Part shown: positions 10,010 to 17,938 of the stretch, piece after piece
Position numbering within the stretch: position 1 is the first letter of the stretch
Layout: each line of letters starts with the position of its first letter
DNA from: Verrucomicrobiota bacterium
GTDB lineage: Bacteria > Verrucomicrobiota > Verrucomicrobiia > Palsa-1439
Direction of reading: 5' to 3'
DNA: 43,493 nucleotides
NCBI GenBank assembly: GCA_003164675.1
Contig: PLTX01000093.1
Coordinates: 30,636-74,128 of the forward strand
Program-made: the position numbers and the translations under genes
The notes under the pieces: model-generated
Told to the model about the DNA's origin: nothing
Databases searched by the model: none
What the model saw: the letters and a program-made list of their open reading frames with translations, nothing else

Positions 10010-10899
10010 CGGACGCGCTGACCGAGGAGTTTCTCAATTACCTCCTCGTCGAACGTAATGTCTCGACGTTGACCATCCGCAATTACTCTGCCGACATTGT
10101 GGCGTTTGCCACCTGGTTCGGGGAGAAGTACAAACAGGCGTGCGATTGGCGGAGGGTCGATCCGTTTCATCTCCGCGGGTATCTGGTTCACCTCAACGAG
10201 CGGAAATTCGATCGCGCGACGATTCATCTCAAGATGTCGGCGTTGCGAAGTTTGTTCAAATGGCTGGTGCGCACCGAGCGGGTGAAACAGAATCCGCTGG
10301 TGGGGCTGACCCTTCCGAAGAAAACGCGGAAACTGCCGAAATTCCTGACGATTCAGCAGGTGGAAGCGCTCTTGGAAGCGCCCTTGAAAGGCAAGGCGAA
10401 GGACGGGTTGTCCGCGTGGCGCGACAAGGCGATTTTGGAAACGCTCTACAGCGCCGGAATGCGCATTCACGAACTCGTCCAGCTCAACGATGACGACATG
10501 GATGTGCTTGGCGAAGTCGTGCGCGTTCGCGGCAAGGGCAAAAAGGAGCGGCTGGCGGCGCTCGGCGGGCCGGCGATCGACGCGCTGCAGAAGTATCTCC
10601 AATTACGGGCGCGGAGCACGCGCGGACCGCTATTTGTGAACAAATTCGGGGACCGTCTGACCGCGCGCAGCATCCAGCGAATGTTGAAGAAATACCTGAT
10701 CGCCGCGGGACTCGATCCGTCACTGACCCCGCACAAACTGCGTCACAGTTTTGCGACGCACATGCTCGATGCCGGCGCCGATCTCCGCAGTGTTCAGGAA
10801 CTCCTCGGCCACGCCAATCTCTCCACGACGCAAATCTACACGCACATCACGCCCGAACGCCTGAAGAAGGTTTACGAAAAAGCGCACCCGCGGGCATGA
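9952..10899 (+). CDS. xerC: Site-specific tyrosine recombinase, XerC/XerD family
   Basis: Resolves chromosome dimers at dif as a XerC/XerD heterotetramer. The N-terminal SAM-like core-binding domain (EFLNYLLVERN ... TIRNYSADIVAFATWF) is followed by the catalytic domain with the full R-K-H-R-H-Y set: SAGMRIHEL, VRGKGKKERL, HKLRHSFATHMLD, LGHANLSTTQIYTH. The start is uncertain. The frame is open back into topA, no ATG occurs before the core-binding domain, and candidates are TTG 9952 (weak GGTGAA upstream) or GTG 9970. Either way it overlaps topA in a different frame. XerC versus XerD cannot be decided from the sequence; the topA neighbourhood suggests XerC. Confidence 0.92.
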   Translation: MLGVSEVQEHQKTGAVSRVTDALTEEFLNYLLVERNVSTLTIRNYSADIVAFATWFGEKYKQACDWRRVDPFHLRGYLVHLNERKFDRATIHLKMSALRSLFKWLVRTERVKQNPLVGLTLPKKTRKLPKFLTIQQVEALLEAPLKGKAKDGLSAWRDKAILETLYSAGMRIHELVQLNDDDMDVLGEVVRVRGKGKKERLAALGGPAIDALQKYLQLRARSTRGPLFVNKFGDRLTARSIQRMLKKYLIAAGLDPSLTPHKLRHSFATHMLDAGADLRSVQELLGHANLSTTQIYTHITPERLKKVYEKAHPRA

Positions 10900-10918
10900 G
10901 GCACCATAAAGCGGCAAA

Positions 10919-10936
10919 GCGCTGACAAGTCAGCGC
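10919..10936. terminator. Perfect hairpin between convergent xerC and efp
   Basis: GCGCTGAC-AA-GTCAGCGC is a perfect inverted repeat, folding as a 7-bp stem with a 4-nt loop. It lies 20 bp after the xerC stop and 20 bp after the efp stop, between convergent genes. No T-run follows on either strand, so termination is inferred from position only. It may instead be a copy of a dispersed extragenic palindrome. Confidence 0.45.
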
Positions 10937-10955
10937 ACTCCATACCAGAAACGGC

Positions 10956-11513
10956 TCAGGCCCGGCTGAGGTATTTGCCGGTGCGGGTGTCGACGCGGAT
11001 GGTGTCGCCGGGGTTGATGAAGATCGGGACGCCGACTTCGATGCCGGTTTCGACTTTGGCAGGCTTGGTGACGTTGGTGGCGGTGTCGCCGCGGATGCCG
11101 GGGGGTGCGTCAATGACCTTGAGGTCAACGGCGGGCGGAAGCTCGAGTTCGGCGACCTTGCCTTCGACCTCGGTCAGGCTGCAGCGGAGGTTTTCGGTGA
11201 GGTAATTCTTGGAGTCGCCGAGGAATTCTTCGTTGAGGGTGATCGTCTCGTAGGTTTCCGGGTCCATGAAATGATAGCCGGCCTGGTCTTTGAAGCTGAA
11301 GTCCACGGGTTTGGTGGTTTTGGAAACGACCACGATGGTTTCGGTGGAGGTAAAGCGGACGACAGAGGACTTGCCCGTTTTCAAGCTGCGCAAGGTGGCC
11401 TGGACGAAGGCGCGCAGATTGCCCGGCGTGCGGTGCTGCATGTCGAGCACGACGCAGACGTCGTTGTTGTATTTGACGGCCATTCCTTTGCGAAGATCGT
11501 TGGCTGACGGCAT
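10956..11513 (-). CDS. efp: Elongation factor P
   Basis: Binds the ribosomal E/P site and relieves stalling at polyproline. 185 aa with the standard KOW-like N domain and two OB domains; the C-terminal signature GDTIRVDTRTGKYLSRA is canonical. The loop that reaches the peptidyl-transferase centre reads HRTPGNLRAF at residues 27-36. The position equivalent to modified Lys34 of E. coli is Asn32, with Arg34 two residues on, so the EpmA/B lysine modification is not possible at that site. GAAGAGG lies about 8 nt upstream of the ATG. The gene ends the gmd-fcl-kdsD strand but is separated from kdsD by 98 bp holding a palindromic repeat. Confidence 0.95.
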   Translation of the reverse strand: MPSANDLRKGMAVKYNNDVCVVLDMQHRTPGNLRAFVQATLRSLKTGKSSVVRFTSTETIVVVSKTTKPVDFSFKDQAGYHFMDPETYETITLNEEFLGDSKNYLTENLRCSLTEVEGKVAELELPPAVDLKVIDAPPGIRGDTATNVTKPAKVETGIEVGVPIFINPGDTIRVDTRTGKYLSRA

Positions 11514-11541
11514 TTGTAAAACCTCTTCCTTTCCTAGTCTT

Positions 11542-11615
11542 TCATCCCGGTCAGAGCGAGTAGCATCTTTATGCGAGACCCTTCGCTTCGCTCAGGGTGA
11601 CGCCTTCGGCGTCAC
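11542..11615. repeat. Extragenic palindromic repeat between kdsD and efp
   Basis: Two parts. 11597-11615 is a perfect hairpin, GTGACGCC-TTC-GGCGTCAC, which includes the kdsD stop codon. 11542-11596 reads on the minus strand as CACCCTGAGCGAAGCGAAGG, then a diverged inverse copy ending CTGACCGGGATGA. This has the look of a dispersed extragenic palindrome. It fills the kdsD-efp gap and may act as a transcript end or mRNA stabiliser. No T-run is present. Confidence 0.5.
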
Positions 11616-12589
11616 ATAATTTTGAATTTCGGCAGGTCTTGTGAATCGACAATGCCGACAGGGTGTTTATTCTCGTTGACCACAATCAAATCGTCAATCT
11701 GTCGTTGCTCAAAAATCTTGAGGGCCTCGACGGCGAGCGCGTCCTGTCGAATGGTGATCGGGTTCGGCGTCATCACGGCGCGGATTGGGGATCGAAGCAA
11801 TTCGGCCTCGGGACCGCGGGAGAAGAGGCGACGAAAGTCGCCGTCGGTAAACACCCCGGCGATGCGTCCCTGTTTGTTCACGATGCTGATGGTGCCCGAT
11901 CTGGCCTTGGTCATGGCCAGGAGCGCGTCCTTCACGCTGCGGTAGTCGGCGATGACGGCATTGCGGTTGCCCGTGCGCATGATGTCCTTGATCTGGAGGA
12001 GCATCGTGCGGCCGATGGCACCGGCGGGATGCAACCACGCATAGTCCGATTTCTTGAAGCCGCGCGCTTTCAGGACGCACATGGCGAGGGCATCGCCAAG
12101 CGCCAGCATCGCGGTGGTGCTGGACGTTGGCGCGAGATTGAACGGACAGGCTTCCTTCTTCACGTTCACGCGCAGGACGATGTCGCTGTGGCGAGCGAGC
12201 TGGGATTTGGCATGTGAGGTCACCGAGATGATGGTGACGTCGAAGCGTTTGATTGCCGGCAAAATGCGGGACAACTCCTCCGTCTCGCCCGAATAGCTGA
12301 GGGCCAAGACGCAATCCCCATCGTTGATGACGCCGAGGTCGCCGTGCAACGCGTCCACGGAATTGAGCAGGACGCTGGTGGCGCCCGTGCTGGTGAGCGT
12401 GGCGGCGATTTTCTGGCCGATATTGCCGGACTTGCCGATGCCGGTGACCACGACCTTGCCGCGATTGCCGAGGCACTTGACGATGGCCTCAACGGCTTTG
12501 GAAAAGTTCTCGTCGAGACAGGCGCGCGTCTGGCGCAGGCCGTCGATCTCGATGTCGAAGACAGTTTTCGCTAGCGTGACGTAATTCAT
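11612..12589 (-). CDS. kdsD: D-arabinose-5-phosphate isomerase (KpsF/GutQ family)
   Basis: Interconverts ribulose-5-phosphate and arabinose-5-phosphate, the first committed step to Kdo of lipopolysaccharide or capsule. 325 aa. An N-terminal SIS domain (GIGKSGNIGQKIAATL, LNSVDALHGDLG, SYSGETEE, APTSSTTAMLALGDALA) is followed by two CBS domains from about residue 200 (IKDIMRTGN ... VFTDGDFRRLF ... VMTPNPITIRQDALAVEAL). This is the classic KdsD architecture. It is third in the minus-strand sugar-nucleotide group, 69 bp after fcl, and supports an LPS-bearing cell. Confidence 0.95.
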   Translation of the reverse strand: MNYVTLAKTVFDIEIDGLRQTRACLDENFSKAVEAIVKCLGNRGKVVVTGIGKSGNIGQKIAATLTSTGATSVLLNSVDALHGDLGVINDGDCVLALSYSGETEELSRILPAIKRFDVTIISVTSHAKSQLARHSDIVLRVNVKKEACPFNLAPTSSTTAMLALGDALAMCVLKARGFKKSDYAWLHPAGAIGRTMLLQIKDIMRTGNRNAVIADYRSVKDALLAMTKARSGTISIVNKQGRIAGVFTDGDFRRLFSRGPEAELLRSPIRAVMTPNPITIRQDALAVEALKIFEQRQIDDLIVVNENKHPVGIVDSQDLPKFKIM

Positions 12590-12658
12590 GGAAGCACGGC
12601 AGACGCCAGGATACTGGATGCGGCGGCGTTTGGCAAGGCGCGCCTCACCACCATCGCG

Positions 12659-13603
12659 TCACGCCTTTTTCAGATTGTCTTCGTACCACTGAATCGTGGC
12701 GCGGAGTCCGTCTTCAAAGGTCATTTTGGCCTGGAACCCAAACTCGCGGGCGGCCCTCTGGACGTCGAGACAACGGCGGGGTTGGCCGTCGGGCTTGGTC
12801 GCATCCCAGCGGATCTCTCCCGAGAATCGGGAGAGTTTGGCGACAAGGTTGACCAGATCCCGAATCGAAATCTCGTGTCCGCTTCCGAGGTTGACGGGAT
12901 CCGGTTTATTGTAACGCTCGGCGGCAAGAAGGATGCCTTCCGCGGCGTCCGTGACGTAGAGGAACTCGCGAGTGGGGGTGCCGGTGCCCCAACATTCAAT
13001 GAACTTGTCGCCTCGCTCGCGGGCATCGATGCATTTCTTCACGAGCGCCGGGATCACGTGCGAGGATTTCGGGTCGAAATTGTCGCGAGGTCCGTAGAGG
13101 TTGACGGGTAACAGGTACACGGCATTCAGACCGTATTCCTGACGGTAGGCCTGACATTGAACCAGGATCGCCTTCTTGGCGATGCCGTAGGGCGCATTGG
13201 TTTCCTCGGGATAGCCGTTCCACAGGTTTTCCTCGAGGAACGGGACGGGTGTGAATTTGGGATAGGCGCAGATTGTGCCGACGACCACGAGTTTGGGCAG
13301 TTGAAATTGCCGGGCCTGCTCGACCAACTCGATGCCCATGATGGCGTTTTCGTAGAAGAACTTCCCGGGATGATCGCGATTGGCGCCGATCCCGCCGACA
13401 ACCGCGGCCAGGTGCAGGACCAGTGTTGGCTGCGCGTCTTTGAACAAGCGGGCGATGGCGCTGCGATCCCGCAAATCGCAGTCCCGCGTTCGGGGAATGA
13501 CAATGTTGGGGCAACCCCGTGCCTTGAGACCCTCGACGACGAAGGAGCCGAGAAACCCTGCGCCGCCGGTGACAATGACTCGTTGATTTTTCCAGAAATT
13601 CAT
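12659..13603 (-). CDS. fcl: GDP-L-fucose synthase
   Basis: Epimerase/reductase converting GDP-4-keto-6-deoxy-D-mannose to GDP-L-fucose with NADPH. 314 aa extended SDR fold: N-terminal [15 protein letters not shown] nucleotide-binding loop, [24 protein letters not shown] (family usually GSSCIYPK), and the YGIAKKA catalytic Tyr-x3-Lys. The ending (WYEDNLKKA) and length match the family. It lies 30 bp downstream of gmd, so the two steps of GDP-fucose synthesis are adjacent and probably co-transcribed. Confidence 0.95.
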   Translation of the reverse strand: MNFWKNQRVIVTGGAGFLGSFVVEGLKARGCPNIVIPRTRDCDLRDRSAIARLFKDAQPTLVLHLAAVVGGIGANRDHPGKFFYENAIMGIELVEQARQFQLPKLVVVGTICAYPKFTPVPFLEENLWNGYPEETNAPYGIAKKAILVQCQAYRQEYGLNAVYLLPVNLYGPRDNFDPKSSHVIPALVKKCIDARERGDKFIECWGTGTPTREFLYVTDAAEGILLAAERYNKPDPVNLGSGHEISIRDLVNLVAKLSRFSGEIRWDATKPDGQPRRCLDVQRAAREFGFQAKMTFEDGLRATIQWYEDNLKKA

Positions 13604-13633
13604 AGCGTTACCAAGGTGCGTATATTTTGAGGT

Positions 13634-14656
13634 TTAATGCTGACCGACATCCACTTTCGGGACCCGGCCGGACAACTGGTCTTCCAACATTTTGATGTCG
13701 GCATCGACCATCAGGCTCACCAGATCCTTGAATCGTGTCCTGGGTTGCCATCCCAGAACCTTCCTGGCCTTCGACGCATCGCCAATGAGCACATCCACTT
13801 CGGCGGGGCGGTAATAGACCTTGTCAATTTCGACGTACTTACGCCAGTCCAGGCCGGCGTGTCCGAAGGCTTGTTCGCAAAATTCCTGCACGGAATGCGT
13901 TTCGCCCGTGGCGATGACAAAGTCGTCCGGTCGCTCCTGCTGGAGGATCAACCACATGGCTTCGACGTATTCGGGAGCGTATCCCCAGTCGCGCTTGGCG
14001 TCCAGATTGCCGAGATAGAGTTTCTCCTGAAGCCCGTGTTTGATGTGGGCGATCGCCTGGGTGATTTTGCGGGTCACAAACGTTTCACCGCGGCGGGGGG
14101 ATTCATGGTTGAAGAGGATGCCATTGGCGGCGAACAGATTGTAGCTTTCGCGATAGTTAACGGTGGCCCAGTAGGAGAAGACCTTCGACACGGCATACGG
14201 GCTGCGCGGATGAAACGGGGTTGTCTCCCGCTGGGGGATTTCGGCGACTTTGCCGAACATCTCGCTCGACGAAGCCTGGTAGAAACGCGGGTTGCCGGCC
14301 GTCTCACGGATCGCTTCCAGTATCCGAATCGTTCCCAGGCCTGAGATGTCCGCCGTGTACTCGGGAATGTCGAAGCTGACCCGGACGTGGCTTTGTGCGC
14401 CGAGATGATAGATCTCGTCGGGCTTCAGGTCGTACAACGTTTTGACCAGGTTCACCGAATCACTCAGGTCGCCATAATGCAGGAAGAGTTTGACGCCGCG
14501 GATGTGGCGATCCTGGTACAGGTGGTCGATGCGGCTGGTGTTGAAACTGCTGGCGCGGCGAATGATGCCGTGGACCTCGTAATCCTTCTTCAACAGCAGT
14601 TCCGCCAGATACGATCCGTCCTGTCCCGTGATGCCGGTGATGAGAGCGCGTTTCAT
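13634..14656 (-). CDS. gmd: GDP-mannose 4,6-dehydratase
   Basis: Converts GDP-D-mannose to GDP-4-keto-6-deoxy-D-mannose, the substrate of the next gene. 340 aa. Signatures: [15 protein letters not shown] at the N-terminus, [30 protein letters not shown], catalytic [10 protein letters not shown], and [24 protein letters not shown] lies about 5 nt before the ATG. It is the first enzyme gene after the NusG-like regulator on this strand, 148 bp away. Confidence 0.97.
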   Translation of the reverse strand: MKRALITGITGQDGSYLAELLLKKDYEVHGIIRRASSFNTSRIDHLYQDRHIRGVKLFLHYGDLSDSVNLVKTLYDLKPDEIYHLGAQSHVRVSFDIPEYTADISGLGTIRILEAIRETAGNPRFYQASSSEMFGKVAEIPQRETTPFHPRSPYAVSKVFSYWATVNYRESYNLFAANGILFNHESPRRGETFVTRKITQAIAHIKHGLQEKLYLGNLDAKRDWGYAPEYVEAMWLILQQERPDDFVIATGETHSVQEFCEQAFGHAGLDWRKYVEIDKVYYRPAEVDVLIGDASKARKVLGWQPRTRFKDLVSLMVDADIKMLEDQLSGRVPKVDVGQH

Positions 14657-14725
14657 TTATGCCTTATGGATATGACATTTGAGGCGTTACGTCACGCCAG
14701 ATTTTTACGGTTAGGCAGTGTAAAA

Positions 14726-14761
14726 CCCTCACCCTGACCCTCTCCTCTCAAGGGAGAGGGG
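14726..14761. repeat. Extragenic hairpin repeat upstream of gmd
   Basis: CCCTCACCCTGACCCTCTCC is followed by a 7-nt loop and GGAGAGGGG. The 8-bp stem pairs 14738-14745 with 14753-14760. It lies between the stop of the NusG-like gene and gmd, so it would be transcribed between regulator and target. It resembles a dispersed extragenic repeat type; a local attenuator role is possible but not shown. Confidence 0.5.
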
Positions 14762-14804
14762 ATCGTTCCGAAAGAGTGCCCGTCAGATGAAGGTTGGCGG
14801 TGAG

Positions 14805-15377
14805 CTACGAGCCATCGACGAGTTGCGAGCGGCTGACGATCAGGCGGGCCTGGCAACTGAGCGTGGAGAGCAACACGGCCACGCGGTCGCGGTCACTCAT
14901 TTCCTGCAGGACAACGGCTTGAAGGCCGCGGAGCGGGCCGTCGCTAATTTCGACGAGGTCGCCGGGGTGAACCCCCGGGCGCACGGTTACGACATCGACC
15001 GTCTCGCCCGCCCATTGCTGGAGCTGGTGGATGATCGCGTCATCGACGACGGTGGGACGTCCGCCGAAGCTGACCACGCCGATGACCTGGGGAGCGTATT
15101 GGACGGCGCGGAAGCTCCGCGACGGATTGAAGCGGCAGAAGAAATAGCGCGGGAAGAGCGGGCCGACAACCCAACGTTTCACGCGGCGGATGGTTTTGTG
15201 GCGTTTTAGCTTCGGGTAGTAGGTGTCGAGCCCGAGCACGTCGCGACAGTATTGTTCGGCGCCAGCCTCTTTGCGCGGGCGCGTGTGGACGCAGAGCCAG
15301 CGGGTGACGTTGGGCAGGGGCGTGTCCTCGGGTCCGCCCTTATGCGCAGTGGCCTTGCTGTTCACGGAAAGCATCAT
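14805..15377 (-). CDS. NusG/RfaH-family transcription antiterminator (paralogue 1)
   Basis: Specialised NusG paralogue expected to bind RNA polymerase and keep a long operon transcribed. About 190 aa. The N-terminal NGN domain has WLCVHTRPRKEAGAEQYC, TYYPKLKRHKT and VGPLFPRYFFCRF, which matches the RfaH/UpxY/LoaP pattern. The C-terminal KOW domain has HPGDLVEISDGPLRGLQAVV. The start is set at ATG 15377 (ATG 15374 also possible); the frame stays open to 15533, but that part is low-complexity and matches the non-coding leader. No good Shine-Dalgarno is seen. It heads gmd-fcl-kdsD, so it probably controls that group. Confidence 0.85.
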   Translation of the reverse strand: MMLSVNSKATAHKGGPEDTPLPNVTRWLCVHTRPRKEAGAEQYCRDVLGLDTYYPKLKRHKTIRRVKRWVVGPLFPRYFFCRFNPSRSFRAVQYAPQVIGVVSFGGRPTVVDDAIIHQLQQWAGETVDVVTVRPGVHPGDLVEISDGPLRGLQAVVLQEMSDRDRVAVLLSTLSCQARLIVSRSQLVDGS

Positions 15378-15421
15378 TGCGCAAACAGGGGCAGAGGGCA
15401 AGAGGCAGAATCCAGAATTCA

Positions 15422-15441
15422 GCCCCGAGAGCCTTCGGGGC
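15422..15441. repeat. Hairpin in the divergent spacer, CCCCGA/TCGGGG type
   Basis: GCCCCGA, 6-nt loop, TCGGGGC, in the 230-bp spacer between the divergent NusG-like gene and the membrane-cupin gene. The stem is nearly that of the hairpins at 17187, 17352 and 17509. The rest of the spacer is low-complexity purine-rich sequence with a second inverted repeat, GCATGC-TGCGC-GCATGC, at 15515-15531. I see no convincing promoter. Confidence 0.4.
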
Positions 15442-15607
15442 GAGGAGTCAGGATGCAGGAGACGGAAGGGCGAGTCACGAGGGCGATGCGACGATGCGAA
15501 TTTGAGCTTGCGAAGCATGCTGCGCGCATGCACGCTGGTAGACCAAGCATTCGTTCGTGATTCATCGGCGGAATTGAGAAGGAAGCGAATCAGTCCGGAG
15601 GTGAGGA

Positions 15608-16876
15608 ATGAATTTCCCTGCGAGTGGAGCGAGAGGTTTTTTTGAGATTCTGATGCCTGGAGTGTTCCTGCTTATCAACTTGCTTGTCTTCCTGCTATGG
15701 CCGTGCTTGGATTTTGTTGGCGACGATATTACGGGAACGAAAACGCTATTCATTACGAATCAAGCGTATTCGTGGGCGATGATTATCTGCTTCGGGTACC
15801 TGATCGGGGTCGTGCTGAGACTTTTTCGGACGCAATGGGTTGATGATTTGTCTGGTTGGATAATTGGGTTGTCCAGCTCCAAGCACCGGGGTAAGCAGTA
15901 TATCCGCGATCGATTCTTCTATGGGAATTGGATGGAAACGAAGTGTTTTGAGCGGCTCCCTGCGGGTGCGGCACAGTTCTACGAGAAGTTATGGCGGGAC
16001 AAGTTCGCGGATAATCCCATTGGAAACACTACGTTCTACAATTTCTGCAAATCCATCATCATTGCGCGTGACGAGCAATCGGCGAAGGAGGTCTGCGCGG
16101 CTGAGGCCATGTCCCGATTCATTGCCGGTTCGATGTTTGCGCTGCTCATTGCGACTCTCCTGGCAGTGTTGAACATTTTGTATGATGTGCTTTTCTTGGC
16201 GCACTCCAGAATGATGGTTGTCCCGATCGTTGCTGCGATTGTTTACGTTGTGTTGATCACCGGAATCCTGCTTCACTTTCGTTTTATCCGATGCAAGGAA
16301 GTGGACACGATGTTTGCGGCATGCTTTGCCAATTGCAAGGCTTTCGAGGAATTGCTCCCGTATCCTTCGTGTAAGTTATCTCCGCCGCGCCTGCTGGAAG
16401 AAGAACAGTATCGCGACCGTGAGGCGCTGGTAAGAGACGCTTGGTCGAAAAGTCGGGGCGAACCGTCGGCGCCCGCTGTGCGTTTGGATGATCTGATTGG
16501 TCTGATGAGGGAGCGAAGCGAGACGAAGCCGCATCTTTCCTGTATGTATTTTGCCGGGGCGGATGTCGATCATCCGTATTTTCTAAAAGACGAGATGTTA
16601 GCGATTGGTCTGGCGGTGTTACCGGAAGACTGCGAGAAGGCCGGTCAGCACAAGCGGCATCCGCATCAGGTGGAGGTGATCTTTGTGTTGCGGGGGAAGG
16701 TGGATCTGCACCTCTCGGAAGGGAACAAAGCTGTGGACAAGGTTTTAGAGGCGGGAGATTACGACGTGATTTCGAAGGGGGTTTGCCACTGGATTACCCA
16801 ACACGGAGCAGACGAGGCGGCGTACCTATTTGTGAAGACCAACCCGGCGAAGGAACCGAGGTCGCAGACTTGTTGA
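15608..16876 (+). CDS. Membrane protein with C-terminal cupin domain, unknown function
   Basis: 422 aa, not a family I can name. The start is firm: GGAGG at 15597-15601 lies 6 nt before ATG 15608. There are about four hydrophobic segments: residues 12-38 (PGVFLLINLLVFLLWPCLDF), 52-68, 170-192 and 200-222. Cytosolic-type soluble parts lie between and after them. The last 110 residues form a cupin barrel: HKRHPHQVEVIFVLRGKVDL supplies the His/His/Glu ligands of cupin motif 1, and AGDYDVISKGVCHWI the motif 2 His. A cupin fused to a membrane anchor suggests ligand sensing or sugar modification at the membrane, but no substrate can be inferred. GC is near 50 %, lower than both flanks, which suggests acquisition. 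Confidence 0.85.
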   Translation: MNFPASGARGFFEILMPGVFLLINLLVFLLWPCLDFVGDDITGTKTLFITNQAYSWAMIICFGYLIGVVLRLFRTQWVDDLSGWIIGLSSSKHRGKQYIRDRFFYGNWMETKCFERLPAGAAQFYEKLWRDKFADNPIGNTTFYNFCKSIIIARDEQSAKEVCAAEAMSRFIAGSMFALLIATLLAVLNILYDVLFLAHSRMMVVPIVAAIVYVVLITGILLHFRFIRCKEVDTMFAACFANCKAFEELLPYPSCKLSPPRLLEEEQYRDREALVRDAWSKSRGEPSAPAVRLDDLIGLMRERSETKPHLSCMYFAGADVDHPYFLKDEMLAIGLAVLPEDCEKAGQHKRHPHQVEVIFVLRGKVDLHLSEGNKAVDKVLEAGDYDVISKGVCHWITQHGADEAAYLFVKTNPAKEPRSQTC

Positions 16877-16936
16877 GCGGAGTGTGGGGTGTGGGGGACG
16901 AAGAGCTAGCTGGTTCTTGGAGTCGAGGGCTAGGGG

Positions 16937-17022
16937 GTCTCTGAGGCCCGCGCCGCTGAGATTCGCTTTGCGAAGGTCCGCCCCCCAAGGAGGTCCGCGC
17001 CGTGGAGGTTCGCATACAGATC
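16937..17022 (-). pseudogene. Frameshifted pentapeptide-repeat remnant
   Basis: Read on the minus strand from 17022, one frame gives LYANLHGADLLGG. At the homopolymer of six C (16981-16986 on +) the repeat continues in another frame as ADLRKANLSGAGLRD. Together they form about six A-(D/N)-L-x-x units, the pentapeptide-repeat pattern, broken by a single-base indel. No start or longer coding sequence is visible on either side, so this is a fragment. An indel error in the read or assembly at the homopolymer is possible. Confidence 0.45.
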
Positions 17023-17159
17023 AACGCTCAACCCGCCACAGGCGGGCAAGCGTTCAAGGGGAAGGGTGGGAACGACGAACGACAGGCGGCCACGACGGAG
17101 CGTGGCCCTCCAAACGACCGACGCTCGTAGAGCACCGCTACAGAAGAAAGGGAAGAAAC

Positions 17160-17663
17160 GGCGCTCGCGGCGCAAGCGCCCTACCGCCCCGACCTCAGAG
17201 TCGGGGTAAATTCGGCGTGTTGCATGATGGGGAATCGGGGTATCCGCTATCAAAAAAAAGCTAGACAGGTGATATGGGACTGTGTATATTCGGCGCGGTT
17301 TGGTTGTTGTTTTGCACTCGCTCGCGCCCGCTCGGCTCGCCCTACGGGGCGCCCCGACCTCGGAGTCGGGGTAAACCTTCGGCGCCGCGTCTCGCCGCTC
17401 CCAGCAGCTCGGCTTTGAAATAAGGGGCTGGGGAAGCGAGGGGGTTGTCGCTGTTCTTTGACATAAGGGAGTTGGGGACGGACACCGCTACAGCCAACGG
17501 TCGTGCGGCCCCGAAAAGGATTCGGGGTAAACTCGCCGGACTCCAAAGGGGGAAACCGCTATCGGCTGGGACAGCCGACGCTACAATGACGGGAAACCGC
17601 GGTCAGCGCCCGCGGCTACAGCGACGGTGGGGCGGACGGCCGGTCCGCGTACACGGTACGCGG
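17160..17663. repeat. Array of diverse short hairpins with a shared CTACA-type 3' tail
   Basis: Hairpins seen: 17160-17180 (GGCGCT/AGCGCC, then CTACC); 17187-17206 and 17352-17371 (CCCCGAC/GTCGGGG, then TAAA); 17509-17527 (CCCCGAA/TTCGGGG, then TAAA); 17562-17578 (TCGGCTG-GGA-CAGCCGA, then CGCTACAAT); 17597-17615 (CCGCGG/CCGCGG, then CTACAG); 17645-17663 (CCGCGTAC-ACG-GTACGCGG, then CTACAATTC). Stem sequences differ while the tails recur, and further ACCGCTACAG words occur at 17133 and 17483. The function is unknown. Confidence 0.6.
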
Positions 17664-17714
17664 CTACAATTCGGGGAGCGCGAGGGCAGGGGGCGGCCCA
17701 TATATGTAATTCTG

Positions 17715-17837
17715 CAAAACAAAGCCAATGTTTTGGAGTGAATCAACTTGTGGATTGGTTTGATGGACAATAGGTTAGATGTCCAAGTGTGCCATTTTGT
17801 CACATGGCTTTGTTTTGCTAAAATTGGCTTTGTTTTG
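17715..17837. repeat. Inverted and direct copies of TTGGCTTTGTTTTG
   Basis: CAAAACAAAGCCAA at 17715-17728 is the exact inverse of TTGGCTTTGTTTTG at 17824-17837. A third, direct copy (13 of 14 bases) lies at 17805-17817. The enclosed roughly 100 bp also holds GGACA/TGTCC and GCCAT/ATGGC small stems and is clearly lower in GC. The shape is that of a small non-autonomous element or dispersed repeat. No transposase is nearby and no target-site duplication was identified. Confidence 0.5.
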
Positions 17838-17938
17838 GGGTTCCGGAGCGCGGATTGGGGCAGGCTCGGCCTCGAAATCGGGGTAGATATCGCCTTTCCG
17901 GCTACGCGCCCACGGTGGCCGCGCGTTTTCCGCAGGGC

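Larger units (their letters stand above)
16877..17938. other. 1.06-kb intergenic region rich in palindromes
   Basis: No credible intact gene. It contains, in order: a pentapeptide-repeat remnant on the minus strand, a low-complexity stretch, an array of at least seven short hairpins (17160-17663), an A/T-richer segment bounded by inverted copies of a 14-bp sequence (17715-17837), and a GC-rich end that abuts mtnP. Open frames here are short, Arg/Gly-rich and run through the hairpins, so I treat them as spurious. Confidence 0.7.

Noticed and set aside
15378..15533. 52-residue N-terminal extension of NusG-like paralogue 1
   Set aside because: Low-complexity, contains the CCCCGA/TCGGGG hairpin, and precedes the normal NGN start.
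16884..17264. 126-codon plus-strand frame in the spacer
   Set aside because: Runs through hairpins and the pentapeptide remnant; Arg/Gly-rich and without a ribosome-binding site.
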